DNA of 64,000 bases from Bacteroidota bacterium (GTDB lineage Bacteria > Bacteroidota > Bacteroidia > Sphingobacteriales > Sphingobacteriaceae), in contig JABDAU010000003.1 in NCBI GenBank assembly GCA_013289045.1, positions 23,528-87,527 on the forward strand, read 5' to 3'. This document shows, piece after piece, positions 18,212-28,286 of this stretch. Both the position numbers and the translations under genes were made by a program. Every line of letters starts with the position of its first letter. Position 1 is the stretch's first letter. The notes below the pieces were generated by a model, which was given only the letters and a program-made list of their open reading frames with translations, was not told where the DNA came from and did no database searches.

Positions 18212-18251
18212 AAGCTAAAAGCAGTCCCCCGGGGGAGGCCTGCTTTAGCTT
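18212..18251 (-). repeat. Intercistronic hairpin between the giant gene and PorP
   Basis: Arms AAGCTAAAAGCAG and CTGCTTTAGCTT pair around an inner palindrome CCCCCGGGGG. It lies in the 112-bp gap between the two genes. It could terminate part of the transcripts or stabilise the RNA ends; there is no T-run directly after it on the minus strand. Confidence 0.5.
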
Positions 18252-18270
18252 GTTCTATGGTACCCTTTTC

Positions 18271-21200
18271 TTAGTATTTCAATACGAAATAACCTGTTTT
18301 ATGACGGGCTGCGCCGTCTTTTTTGTAATCCAGCATATAGTAATAGGTCCCCGGCGGCAGCATGGCCCGGTTAAGGCTGGAATGGCCGTCGAACGCCTTG
18401 CTGTTATTGTCATAGCCGGCCGCTTCGTACACCTTCGCCCCGCCCTTGTTGATGACCACAAGCCTGTTGTCGGGATAAGCAGCGATGTTATCTATTTTCA
18501 GCACTTCGTTGATGCCGTCCCCGTCAGGCGTTACGGCCTGGTGTACGGTCACCTCATTTATGACTGTTTCCTGCTGCGGTACCTGTAAAGGTATGGCTGC
18601 CAGGCTGGCGCCGCCCGCGCTGCTCTTGCTGATGCTCACCACATAGCTGTTTTGCTCACCATCGCCGGAGGTCACTACCGCGGTCACGATGGTCGGTGTG
18701 CCGTCGGTGTTCAGCGTTATAGGTGCAGAGGCTACTCCGCTGGCGGTGGTGATGCCGTTAACGGTGATGGCAGCACTCGTCGTATCATCGGCCGTAACCG
18801 TCAGCATCACGCTGGTTACCGTACCGGCTACCGATGTGGTATAATCGTTCTCGTTGCGCACCGTGGTGCTTACGGCGGTCAGCTTGGCCGAAGGCGTCAG
18901 CTTCAGGGTGGCGACCAGGTCGCTCGATCCGTTTTTGCTGATGCTGATCACATAGCTTTTCTGCTCGCCGTCCTGGGCCGTTACCACGGCGGTCACCAGG
19001 GTAGACGTGCCATCGGTGTTCAGCGTTATGGGCGCCGAAGGCGTGCCGCTGACCGCTGTTGTGCCGTTGATCTTAACGGTGGCAGCCGGGTCTTCTGTTA
19101 TCGCGGTCAGCGTTACGCTGGTAGTGGCAGCGCTTACCGACGTGGTATAGCCGGCCTGGGTAGCGCTGGTGCTCACCGTGGTCAGCCTGGCTACAGGCGA
19201 CAGCCGGAGCGTGGCGGTCACATCGTTCGAGCCGTTTTTACTGATGCTGATCACATGTGTCTTCTGTTCCCCGTCACGTGCGGTGATCAATGCGGTCACC
19301 AGTGTCGGCGTGCCGTCGGTGTTCAGCGTTATTGGTGCTGAAGGCGTGCCACTGGCGGTGGTGATGCTGTTGATCTTAATGCCGGCCTGCGGGTCGTCTG
19401 CCGTAACCGTCAGCGTTACGCTTGGGGTAGCGGCATTCACAGACGTAGTATAGTTGCTCTGGTTGGTCAGGCCGCCGTTGCTTACCGAGGTGAGCGTAGC
19501 TGACGGTGTCAGCTTCAGGCTGGCGGTCAGGTCGCTCGATCCGTTCTTACTGATCGTGACCACGTAGCTTTTGTGTGTGCCATCCTGTGCGGTGACTACC
19601 GTGGTTACCACGGTCGGCGTACCGTCGCCGTTCAGCTGTACCGGTGCCGAAGGAGCGCCGCTGGCTACCGGCGTGCCGTTCACCGTTATGGTGGCGCTCG
19701 GGTCATGCGCGGTCGTGGTAATGCTCACGCTGCTGACCGACGGGTCTACCGAAGTGGCGTAACCGATGGCGGCGGCAGTGCTGCTGACCACGTTCAGCCA
19801 CGATCTCGGGTTAAGCACCAGCGTCGCTGCTACATCGCTGGAAGTGGTTTTAATAATGTTGAGCTTATAGTTCTTCACGGCGCCGTTACCGGCCTTTACC
19901 GCTACGGTGATATTGCTGGAGGCAGCGGTCAGCGTGAACGGAACAGGTGACCCGGATGCAGGGATCCTGCCGTTGATGTTCAGTGTCGCTTCGGGATCCT
20001 CCGCAGTGGCGGTAAGCGTTACGGCGGATATGGCCGTAGTGGCGGTATACGTTAACGTAGCCGGGTTAAATACCGGGCTTAACGTGCTGCCGCTAAAGAC
20101 GAGGCTGCTGAGGTTATTGTCTGTAGAATGCGCCCTTGCAATGACGATGGTATAGGTGCCCATGCTGGTGCCGTTACCTGCCGTGATCACCGTAGTGATG
20201 GTGTTAGCGCCCGGTGCCAGCGGGATGGTAGCCGGGTCGGCCGTGGTGGAGACCGTATTGCCGTTCACTTTTACCACTATCGTTTCGCCGGCATCACCCA
20301 GGGTTGGTGTCAGGATCACTGATGAGGTTGCGTTTGGAACGCTTGCCGTATAGCCGGTGGTATTCTGGTTGAATGCCGGTTTGAGCGTGCCGCTGCTGAT
20401 GGTGATGTTATTGACCGTTGTAACGGATGATCCTGCACGGGTGATGATCAGCCCATAGGTGCCGGTGGTTACGCCGTCCTGCGCGGTCACGATGATAGGG
20501 ATGCTGTTCATCCCAACATGCAATGAGATGTTCTTTGCCTGGTTCGAGGTGGCTGCACCGTTATTAATCGTCAGCGTGGCATTGGGGTTACTGGTCATCG
20601 CCGTTACATCGATGGACGATATGGCATTGCTTACGCTTGCCGTATAGCTGGTGGTAGCAGGGCTGAAGGACTGGTCAAGCGAGATGCCGGAGCCCAGGGT
20701 TAAATTTGCCAGCGTGGCGTCGGTGGACTGCACCACGAAAGTCGGTGCAGGGCCTGCTGCCGGCGCCAGGTTGCCGGCTTTATCCACTGCCGTGCCTGTT
20801 GCCAGGCTGATGCCCAGTGTGCCCGTACCAGTGATGTTGGATATCGTAATGGTAGATACTTCTCCTGTACCGCTGACCGAAACCGAGCCGTTTGCCGTAC
20901 CGGTTTTGTTCAGCGTTACGTCGGCCGGGCTTAGGGTAACGGCGCTGAAGTTGGCGTCGCCGTAATATACCGTATAGGTGACCGGGCCGCTGACAGTACC
21001 GCTGACCGAAGGGTTACCGATGCTGATGGACGGCAGGATATGGTCTGTCGTATCGGCCTGGCCGGTAAATGGCAGGGTGTTGGTCAGATTAGGGCTGATA
21101 GCTGTCGCATCGGCCAGGTTCAGGGTCAGGGTGCCGTCGCCGCTGATCGCGTTTGCGGTGATGTCATATTCCGAGGCCGATGTGGCGGTTACACTTGCTA

Positions 21201-24200
21201 CCGTGCCGGTGGCTGTGCCCGTTGGGGTAATGGTAAAGGCCGATGTGGTTAAACCGGTTACACTGCCGGAGAATATGGCATGCCAGGTGGCTGTTGCGGC
21301 ATTGGTTACGCCCGGGGTTTTCAGGTTCAGGCTCACCAGTGCTGCGCTCAGCGAGAACTCGATGTCGGCGCCCGAAGCGATATCGTTATTGAAGGAATTA
21401 TTGCCTGCAAGGTCGGTGATGCTCACAGTAAAGTGTACCCTGCCCGGGGTATCGCCGCTCGTCATGGTATAGGTGGCGATGTAATTATTGACGCCCACGC
21501 TGTCTGCTGTTACGCTATGGCCGGCGATGGTCACCACCGGTGTCCTGACCGGCTCGTTCGAGCCGAAGTGCAGCGTGATCACATTGCCTACCACCGCTAC
21601 CGCGTAGTTCGGGTTATTGGACAGGTCATACAGCGGTGAGATCTGCGGCGGGGTTTTGTCCACCGTATAGGTGTTACCTGCAAATGGCAGGGTATTGGTA
21701 AGGGTGGTGGATAAACCTGTGGCATTTGCCAGGCTCAGGGTCAGCGTGCCGTCCGTCGTGCCGGTGTTCAGCTTCACGTTCCAGGTGGTGCCGCTGCCGG
21801 TCACCGAGTTGATGCCGGCTGTGGCAGCCGTACCGCTCAGGGTAAAATTGCTTGCCGACAGGCCGGTGATGGCCGAGGCGAAGGTTACCTTATAGCTTAC
21901 CGTGTCTTTATTCGTCAGCAGCGTATCAACTGCTGCAATGGCGTTGATCGTCGTTGGTGCGCTGTTGATGGTGATGTTGAGATCTGCCATGGCCTCGCCG
22001 CCGGTGTTATAGCCGGTCAGCGTGTAGTCTGTCGCAGGACTGGCCTTTGTTGGCGTACCGCTGATGGTGCCTGATGTAGCATCCAGTGTTAACCCTGCCG
22101 GTAATGCCGGCGTGATGGTATAGCCGCCTGCGGGCTGCAGCACATCGATCACCGAATTGCTGTTATCGCTTATATAAATATTGCTGAATTTATCCAGCGC
22201 GATCCCGAACGGGCCGCCGAGCTTATCGGTCAGCGTGCTTACGGTATTACCGCCTGCTGCGATCTCTTTTACCGTGTTCAGGTCCAGCACGAACACATTG
22301 CCTTTGGTATCTGCCGCTACACCGCTTGCTGAATTAAAACCGCTGCCGATCTTTACAGGCGTGCCGTAAGTGCCGGGGCCCGATGCCGGGATCTTGATGA
22401 TCTTGCCGTCAGGGTCGGCCGCATCGGCTACATATAAGTTGTTTGCCGAATCCACCGCTACGCCGTAAGGATTGGAAAATGTGGTATTGAGATCTGTTAC
22501 CGTCCTGCCTGCATCGTTTTTGATCTCGGACAGGGTGCTGAAATTGTTTAAAACGAAGATGTTACCGCTGTGGTCGACCGCTACGCCGGTAGGGGCGGTG
22601 GAGTTGAACGTTGCCGTCTGCCCCTGCGGGGTCAGCGCTATCTGCCTTAGCACGAAGCCGCCCAGGTCCGCTATATACAGGTTATTGCCTGCCGAATCCA
22701 CCGCGATGCCGTAAGGCACCTGCGACAGGCTGTCTACCACCACCGGCGTACCGCCGCCTTTTGGCATTTTACTTACCGTGCCGGTGGTATAATTTGCTAC
22801 ATAGATATTGCCCGCCGCATCGGTAGCGATGCCGGTAGGGGTATCGAACGAGGTGCTGTTCACCACTTTTGGCCATTGGCTGTAGCCGCCCGGTGCGGCT
22901 ATGCCGCTGAATGGTGAGGTAAGCGGCGCTATAGGCACCGTAGCGGTATAGACTTCCGTCATATTTGCGGAGCTGCCTGAAGCGATCGCCGGCGGCGCTG
23001 CGGCACGGTTGATCGTTACCGTATAGCTCCTTACCGTATCCGGCGAAGTGACCGTGATCGTGATCGTGTTATCGCCTTCGCTCAGCGGGATGCTTTGCGA
23101 CGGCGTGCCCGAGGTTACCGCCTGGCTGTTCACCGTCATCGTCGCGATCGAGCTCACCAATGTCGGCGTCAGCGTTACCGAGCTTACCGTATTGGCCACC
23201 GAGGCCGTGAACGTATTGTTCGCCGGGTCCTGGATCGTTCTTGGGTTCAGTACGCCGCTGCTCGACGTTAACCTTAACAGATCAGCGCTGATGTCTTTGT
23301 GGATCGTGAGTGTGTAGGTTTTATTGATAGAACCGTCTGCACTGGTAACCATGATCGGGATACTATTGTCGCCCTCCTGTAGCGGTACATAGAATGGCGT
23401 GCCTGATGGCTCAGGCGTGCCTGCATAAGTAATAACCGCAGTATTATCCGCGGCAGTGGCTGTAATGCCTATTGAGGTTATATCGTCTGTTACTTCGGCA
23501 GCGTAGCTTATGGTTGCCGCGCCGAATGTTGGCGTAAGTGTACCCTGATCGATGATTAAGGAGGAAAGATCAGCCGATAGCCTTGTAACAGTAAGCGTGT
23601 AAGGATATGCTGCACCCAGATTATCACTGCCGGGGGCGTTGATCGCAATCGTATTACTGCCAATCTGCAACGGAACGCTTACCGTAGTTCCCGAAGGTTT
23701 AGATACACCGTTGATACTAACAGCACTGCCGGAGAAAGTAACCGGTGTTAACTGTAGTGCATCGGTTGTCTCCGTGGCTGTATAACTAAATGTTGATTGG
23801 GCAAATGAAGGATTTAAAGTGCCTGCATTTAATGCCAGGCTCTTGAGATCATATACGGGTACGAAATAGTAAGTGTACGTTTTGGTCGTCACACCATCCT
23901 GCGCGGTTACTTTTATTTTTACATAAGTGGTATCTGTATAAGAAAAACTGAGCTGCTGCGACGCTGTATTATTTGGTACGCCTACGCCGTTAACCATGAC
24001 TGTCGCAAAGGAATTAGTTAGCTGCGGCGTCACCGTAAAATTAGCATTGCCGGCCGGCACAAAAGCGCGCACAATAGTATTGGCCCCGCCTAAGGAACCT
24101 GTTGACGTTGCGTTGGTAAGATTGGCGCTTACCAGGGTGGCATCGTGCGATGGCTGAGTGGTTACTGTAATAATATTTGATGGCGCACCTAAACCGGCTG

Positions 24201-27200
24201 TCGCATCAGTGATAGCTTCCACGCGGTAATAATAAGGGGTATTTGCTGTCAGGCCGGTAATATTAAGCGATGTTGCTGTGCTGCTGAACGGCGAACCGGT
24301 AACAGGCGAACCGAAATCGGCGGTTTTTGATACCTCTAACTGATAGCCGGTAACTGTGCCGATAGTGGGCGCAGTCCAATTTGCTGTGAAGCTGGTTACG
24401 GTATCTTGTGTTGCAGCAATCGCTACAGGTATTACCATAGCATCACTGGCTACCCAGTTGCTGGTTGTACCGGTTAGGGCGAAAGACGCTACCGTTCCGT
24501 TATACCCGCTTTTGCTATCAATTAATGTAGTTATGCCGGTGTTTGTACCACCGGGTGTGCCGTTATCAAAATTATAATAGTTAACAAGGCTGGCAGGTAC
24601 AGCTGATGTTGTACTCACCATATCTGCCTGTATGTTGGCTTGTGTTAAAGCGGTGTTGTATACGCGTACTTCATCAACAGCGCCATTTAAAAAGCTATTT
24701 TCCCCGGGGTCGTAACCTATTGTTATATTATTTGTGCTGTTATATAGCAACGGCGTGCCTGCCGGAATAGTACCACCGCCCACCTGGTTGCCATTGACAT
24801 AAATAGTGTATGTGCCGGGTACTATAACATATGCAATATGCATCCATTGCCCTGCCTTGTAGTTAAAGCTGGCATTGATGGCGGTGTTTAGCCATCCCGA
24901 TCCGCTACCTATATCGCCATGTATGGTGTTACCGCCAGTTATTTGAACGTCAAAGGACGTAACCGAGCCGTTCCTGGTGCTGAAAACGTGCATATCCTTG
25001 GTGCCGTCATTTGGTTTTACCCATGCTTCTACCGTAAATCTGCCGGTTATTGCAGTTGATGGGGTACCCATAATCACACCATCGTTAGATCCGTCGAAAA
25101 CAAGCGCATTGCCCGGCGGAACGAATTGCCTGATCACCGTAATGGTATACGTTTTGGTGGTTGAGCCATCCGGGGCTGTACCTGTTACATTAATGGTATT
25201 AGTGCCTTGTACTAAGGATATAGCCGAAGTAGCTGTACCTGAGGTAGCAGCAGCGCCGTTCACCGTAATTGTAGTACTTGCCTGGTTATGAGTGGCAGTA
25301 ACAGTGACCGATGATGTTGAATTAGGAACAGTGGCAGTATATGATGTAGTGGTTGATGAAAAAGTTGGCGATAACGTACCGGACCCCAGTGCTATCGAAG
25401 CCATTGATGCATCGTTGGATAATGTGTTAAAAGAAGATACGGCGCCATAATTGGTTCCGGCGACACTTATAGCATAGGCCCTTACATAATAAGTAATGCC
25501 CGGAGTTAAGCCGGAGATAGTGGCTGAGTAAGAACCCGTCCCGGTGCCGTTGGCGGCTTTGGTATCGCTGGTAGTTGGCGTAGTATTGGTTGTACTGTAA
25601 ACTACACCGCGATCGGTTACAGGGGCATCGCTTTGTGTAACGCTTCCACCAAGAATAGCGGAAGTTCCTGTTATAGATGCCGGCGTGCTGGTTGAAACTA
25701 CCGGTAACTGCGGCGCAGCCCTGGTAACCGTTATATTATACGTTTTTGTGGTAGTATTGTCCTGCGCAGTACCTTTCACAGAAATCGTATTATCGCCAAC
25801 AGCCAAATTGATAGAACCGGAGGCCGTACCTGAAGTAACAGCAGTGCCGTTAACCTGTATAGTTGCATTTGCCTGTTCATGCGTAGGCGTTACTGTGGTG
25901 GCCGTAGTAGCATATGCAACTGAAGCGGTATAAGTTGTATTTGCTGCAGTAAAGCCAGGCGACAGGGAGGCGGAACTTAATGATATTGCTGACATCGATG
26001 CATCGTTAGATACCGTAGTAAACGATGATACCGAGCCATAGCTGGTTCCTGCCGCGCTGATGGCATAAGCACGTACGTAATAGGTGGTAACTGCGTTGAG
26101 CCCGGTTAAGCTTGATGAAAAACTTCCTGTACCGGTGCCAATGGCAAATTTGGAGTCGCTGGTGGTAGGCGTACTATTGCTTGAGCTGTAAACCACGCCA
26201 CGATCAGTTACCAAAGCATCGCTACGGGTAATGTTGCCGCCAACTGTTACCGATGTTGACGATATTGATGATGGAGTTGCTGTTGTAAGTATTGGCCGTT
26301 GCGGTGCTGCAATCCCCCCTATTACCTGGCTTCCGGATAGGCCGAGCGTTGTAGCTGAAAGAAACGTCGATAGCGTCCCGTCACTAAGACTAACTGAATA
26401 AATATTCTTGCTTGCACTATCGAAAACGTAGGCCAGGTTATGGCCAAAATCGAATGCAGCACTATATGGGTTAGTAAACATGCTCGATTTGATGGCCGTA
26501 TAGCCTGTACCATCCGGATGCACTTTATAAACGGCATCGTTTGCTGCAGTGGTGGTAATGCCAGGAGAGGTGTTCCCGTCTGAGGTGACGAGGTAAATGT
26601 AGTCAGTAGTAGGGTCGTAATCCATTTGAATACCAAATAATGAACCCGTCCCCGCCGTTGTGGCAAAGTGAGTTGCAGAACCGTTACTTAGGTTGATGGT
26701 ATATATACTATGGTCGGCAAACAGGTTTTCATAAACGAATGCCCTGTTATTTGGGATATCCAGCTTCATTAATTCCGGGTTATCACAGAAACCGGAGGCT
26801 ACTGTCGTACTGCCCGTCCCATCGGGCTTAACCTTCACCAGTACATCGCCGCTGCTTGCTGATGTTGGTGCAGCATCCTGTACAACATAATAGATATAAT
26901 TATTTACCGCATCGTAATCAATAGCCTGAAGGCGCCCTGCTACCGCCAGGGGTATTGATGTGGTAACTGTGCCGTTGCTAAGATTAACTACCTTGATTGC
27001 CAGCGAATTTGGCAGGCTTGTTGAAGATGAAAATGCCTCGTAAACGAAAGCCCTGCTATTTGGCAGATCGAGTGACATGAGCGTTGGCGAGGGAGTGAAA
27101 TTGGTCATGATCTGGGTGATCGATGAACCATCATAATTCACTTTTTTGATAGCGTCGGTTTCAGTGGACCCATTGGCATCGTTGTAGGTATAATATACCT

Positions 27201-27309
27201 GTGCCTGGCTGCGCTGAGCGAAAGCGGTTAGCATTATGCTTATAGCCAGCGCCAGCAGGCGCATAGGGTTATAAGCGGTTCTCTTTACAATACGTACAAG
27301 TTTACTCAT
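18271..27309 (-). CDS. Giant multidomain surface protein with type B T9SS sorting domain
   Basis: 3012 residues. Order: signal peptide ending AQA near residue 36; beta-propeller-like region to about 340; two pairs of Fn3-like plus cadherin-like beta-sandwich modules (345-725); LamG-type domain near 731-960 (ALVFDGSNDG, FTVEAWVKP); Fn3-like module; cadherin-like modules to about 1480; NHL-type propeller 1486-1725 (GIATDAAGNIYVANY); Ig-like module (PAGLTLDATSGTISGTP) near 1735; Ig-like strand modules to about 2190; about seven more cadherin-like modules to 2900, the last ones near-identical; and a CTD from about 2916 (VTPDGDGINEVLKI to GYFVLKY). The CTD is the gliding-motility-associated type B signal, so export by type IX secretion is expected. 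Probable adhesin or matrix protein. GC content rises sharply in the 3' part of the gene. Confidence 0.92.
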   Translation of the reverse strand: MSKLVRIVKRTAYNPMRLLALAISIMLTAFAQRSQAQVYYTYNDANGSTETDAIKKVNYDGSSITQIMTNFTPSPTLMSLDLPNSRAFVYEAFSSSTSLPNSLAIKVVNLSNGTVTTSIPLAVAGRLQAIDYDAVNNYIYYVVQDAAPTSASSGDVLVKVKPDGTGSTTVASGFCDNPELMKLDIPNNRAFVYENLFADHSIYTINLSNGSATHFATTAGTGSLFGIQMDYDPTTDYIYLVTSDGNTSPGITTTAANDAVYKVHPDGTGYTAIKSSMFTNPYSAAFDFGHNLAYVFDSASKNIYSVSLSDGTLSTFLSATTLGLSGSQVIGGIAAPQRPILTTATPSSISSTSVTVGGNITRSDALVTDRGVVYSSSNSTPTTSDSKFAIGTGTGSFSSSLTGLNAVTTYYVRAYAISAAGTSYGSVSSFTTVSNDASMSAISLSSASLSPGFTAANTTYTASVAYATTATTVTPTHEQANATIQVNGTAVTSGTASGSINLAVGDNTISVKGTAQDNTTTKTYNITVTRAAPQLPVVSTSTPASITGTSAILGGSVTQSDAPVTDRGVVYSTTNTTPTTSDTKAANGTGTGSYSATISGLTPGITYYVRAYAISVAGTNYGAVSSFNTLSNDASMASIALGSGTLSPTFSSTTTSYTATVPNSTSSVTVTATHNQASTTITVNGAAATSGTATSAISLVQGTNTINVTGTAPDGSTTKTYTITVIRQFVPPGNALVFDGSNDGVIMGTPSTAITGRFTVEAWVKPNDGTKDMHVFSTRNGSVTSFDVQITGGNTIHGDIGSGSGWLNTAINASFNYKAGQWMHIAYVIVPGTYTIYVNGNQVGGGTIPAGTPLLYNSTNNITIGYDPGENSFLNGAVDEVRVYNTALTQANIQADMVSTTSAVPASLVNYYNFDNGTPGGTNTGITTLIDSKSGYNGTVASFALTGTTSNWVASDAMVIPVAIAATQDTVTSFTANWTAPTIGTVTGYQLEVSKTADFGSPVTGSPFSSTATSLNITGLTANTPYYYRVEAITDATAGLGAPSNIITVTTQPSHDATLVSANLTNATSTGSLGGANTIVRAFVPAGNANFTVTPQLTNSFATVMVNGVGVPNNTASQQLSFSYTDTTYVKIKVTAQDGVTTKTYTYYFVPVYDLKSLALNAGTLNPSFAQSTFSYTATETTDALQLTPVTFSGSAVSINGVSKPSGTTVSVPLQIGSNTIAINAPGSDNLGAAYPYTLTVTRLSADLSSLIIDQGTLTPTFGAATISYAAEVTDDITSIGITATAADNTAVITYAGTPEPSGTPFYVPLQEGDNSIPIMVTSADGSINKTYTLTIHKDISADLLRLTSSSGVLNPRTIQDPANNTFTASVANTVSSVTLTPTLVSSIATMTVNSQAVTSGTPSQSIPLSEGDNTITITVTSPDTVRSYTVTINRAAAPPAIASGSSANMTEVYTATVPIAPLTSPFSGIAAPGGYSQWPKVVNSTSFDTPTGIATDAAGNIYVANYTTGTVSKMPKGGGTPVVVDSLSQVPYGIAVDSAGNNLYIADLGGFVLRQIALTPQGQTATFNSTAPTGVAVDHSGNIFVLNNFSTLSEIKNDAGRTVTDLNTTFSNPYGVAVDSANNLYVADAADPDGKIIKIPASGPGTYGTPVKIGSGFNSASGVAADTKGNVFVLDLNTVKEIAAGGNTVSTLTDKLGGPFGIALDKFSNIYISDNSNSVIDVLQPAGGYTITPALPAGLTLDATSGTISGTPTKASPATDYTLTGYNTGGEAMADLNITINSAPTTINAIAAVDTLLTNKDTVSYKVTFASAITGLSASNFTLSGTAATAGINSVTGSGTTWNVKLNTGTTDGTLTLSLANATGLSTTLTNTLPFAGNTYTVDKTPPQISPLYDLSNNPNYAVAVVGNVITLHFGSNEPVRTPVVTIAGHSVTADSVGVNNYIATYTMTSGDTPGRVHFTVSITDLAGNNSFNNDIASGADIEFSLSAALVSLNLKTPGVTNAATATWHAIFSGSVTGLTTSAFTITPTGTATGTVASVTATSASEYDITANAISGDGTLTLNLADATAISPNLTNTLPFTGQADTTDHILPSISIGNPSVSGTVSGPVTYTVYYGDANFSAVTLSPADVTLNKTGTANGSVSVSGTGEVSTITISNITGTGTLGISLATGTAVDKAGNLAPAAGPAPTFVVQSTDATLANLTLGSGISLDQSFSPATTSYTASVSNAISSIDVTAMTSNPNATLTINNGAATSNQAKNISLHVGMNSIPIIVTAQDGVTTGTYGLIITRAGSSVTTVNNITISSGTLKPAFNQNTTGYTASVPNATSSVILTPTLGDAGETIVVKVNGNTVSTTADPATIPLAPGANTITTVITAGNGTSMGTYTIVIARAHSTDNNLSSLVFSGSTLSPVFNPATLTYTATTAISAVTLTATAEDPEATLNINGRIPASGSPVPFTLTAASSNITVAVKAGNGAVKNYKLNIIKTTSSDVAATLVLNPRSWLNVVSSTAAAIGYATSVDPSVSSVSITTTAHDPSATITVNGTPVASGAPSAPVQLNGDGTPTVVTTVVTAQDGTHKSYVVTISKNGSSDLTASLKLTPSATLTSVSNGGLTNQSNYTTSVNAATPSVTLTVTADDPQAGIKINSITTASGTPSAPITLNTDGTPTLVTALITARDGEQKTHVISISKNGSNDVTATLRLSPVARLTTVSTSATQAGYTTSVSAATTSVTLTAITEDPAATVKINGTTAVSGTPSAPITLNTDGTSTLVTAVVTAQDGEQKSYVISISKNGSSDLVATLKLTPSAKLTAVSTTVRNENDYTTSVAGTVTSVMLTVTADDTTSAAITVNGITTASGVASAPITLNTDGTPTIVTAVVTSGDGEQNSYVVSISKSSAGGASLAAIPLQVPQQETVINEVTVHQAVTPDGDGINEVLKIDNIAAYPDNRLVVINKGGAKVYEAAGYDNNSKAFDGHSSLNRAMLPPGTYYYMLDYKKDGAARHKTGYFVLKY
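18640..19800 (-). repeat. Tandem 303-309 bp repeats in the giant gene
   Basis: Four consecutive cadherin-like module units recur with periods of 309, 303 and 309 bp. These were measured from the shared plus-strand word near 18701, 19010, 19313 and 19622. Each encodes about 101-103 residues with the pattern SxPSAPITLNTDGTPTxVTAVVTAQDG. High identity suggests recent duplication or homogenisation, and copy number may vary between strains or be misassembled. Confidence 0.8.
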
Positions 27310-27320
27310 ATCTTTAATTT

Positions 27321-28268
27321 TTAAACACGCTCGACGTGCAAATGACCATTGAATATTTTTGATCCGGCAAATGACTGGCCTGTGCTTAAGCCATAAAAGC
27401 CGGCATGCCGGGCCGGTATATAATTATTGTTTAAATAGAATGTGTTTACTTTTAGTAGCTTGCCGTCGGCGCAATTTACCAGGAGGCGGCTGTCATCTAT
27501 ATGTATCATTCCCGGGGTTACGGGGAACGGATTGATGTCTAATATTTCTGCATCGGTAATTTTTAGCTCAACCGAATTAATGAGCGAGGTAGCGCCATTG
27601 TTCCACCCGTTGCAAGCTTTTACCAGGTTTATTACCTGCCTTGCTGACAAAACATCCCAGTCTATCAATACATCATTGAGTGCCGGTTTATTATAATACC
27701 GGGCATCTCCCGGTTCCTGTCTACGTTCGGAAAGAGGAATAAGATTGATATACTTATAAACAATTTCCTGTACGCCGTTTACCTGCAGATTGTTAAAGAG
27801 CCCGGAAACGAAGTTAAAAGTGCAATGCTCCTGGTTAGGAACAGTTAGTTCCCACACCACATCGCCGCTGTCAAACCGTGCTGACAGGCGGTGAATGGTT
27901 AGCGTTAGTGAAGGTTCGCCGTTTTTTAATGCCCAGAAAACCGGCGATGGGCCCCTGTAAAAAGGGAGTGCGCCGTAGTGAATGTTAAAAACACCACCCG
28001 GCACACTCTCAAGTCTTTCTGTTTCAATTAATTTGTTGTAACCGGATATGAAGATCAGATCCGGTTGATTCATTTCTGCCCATTGATAAAGATGTTCTTT
28101 TGGGGTTTCACTAAACAAACCGATCCCATTTGCATTACAAAATGCATTTAAACCGGCCGTATCATGTTCCGTTGACCTGCCCAGGTAAAAACACACATCG
28201 GTTTTTTGAGCCAAAAAGGCAAGCAGCGGAATACATCCTACGGAGTTTGAAATAACCCCGATCTTCAT
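27321..28268 (-). CDS. Formyltransferase-family protein (Fmt-like fold)
   Basis: 315 residues. The N10-formyltetrahydrofolate transferase core shows FNIHYGALPFYRG with Asn95 and His97, and FDSGDVV with Asp133, which is the family's catalytic Asn-His-Asp triad. Residues about 195-300 resemble the C-terminal OB domain of Fmt (IDWDVLSARQVINLVKACNGW, then LLVNCADGKLLKV). Context is unusual: 11 bp upstream of the giant T9SS substrate gene and 18 bp after the tail-collar gene. It may formylate an amino sugar of the cell surface rather than initiator tRNA; the sequence cannot decide this. Confidence 0.85.
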   Translation of the reverse strand: MKIGVISNSVGCIPLLAFLAQKTDVCFYLGRSTEHDTAGLNAFCNANGIGLFSETPKEHLYQWAEMNQPDLIFISGYNKLIETERLESVPGGVFNIHYGALPFYRGPSPVFWALKNGEPSLTLTIHRLSARFDSGDVVWELTVPNQEHCTFNFVSGLFNNLQVNGVQEIVYKYINLIPLSERRQEPGDARYYNKPALNDVLIDWDVLSARQVINLVKACNGWNNGATSLINSVELKITDAEILDINPFPVTPGMIHIDDSRLLVNCADGKLLKVNTFYLNNNYIPARHAGFYGLSTGQSFAGSKIFNGHLHVERV

Positions 28269-28286
28269 GAGCTTTTGAACATTAAT

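Noticed and set aside
20128..21639. Long plus-strand open frames within the giant gene
   Set aside because: They are antisense shadows caused by the high G+C and repetitive codons of the real minus-strand gene, and their residue composition is not protein-like.
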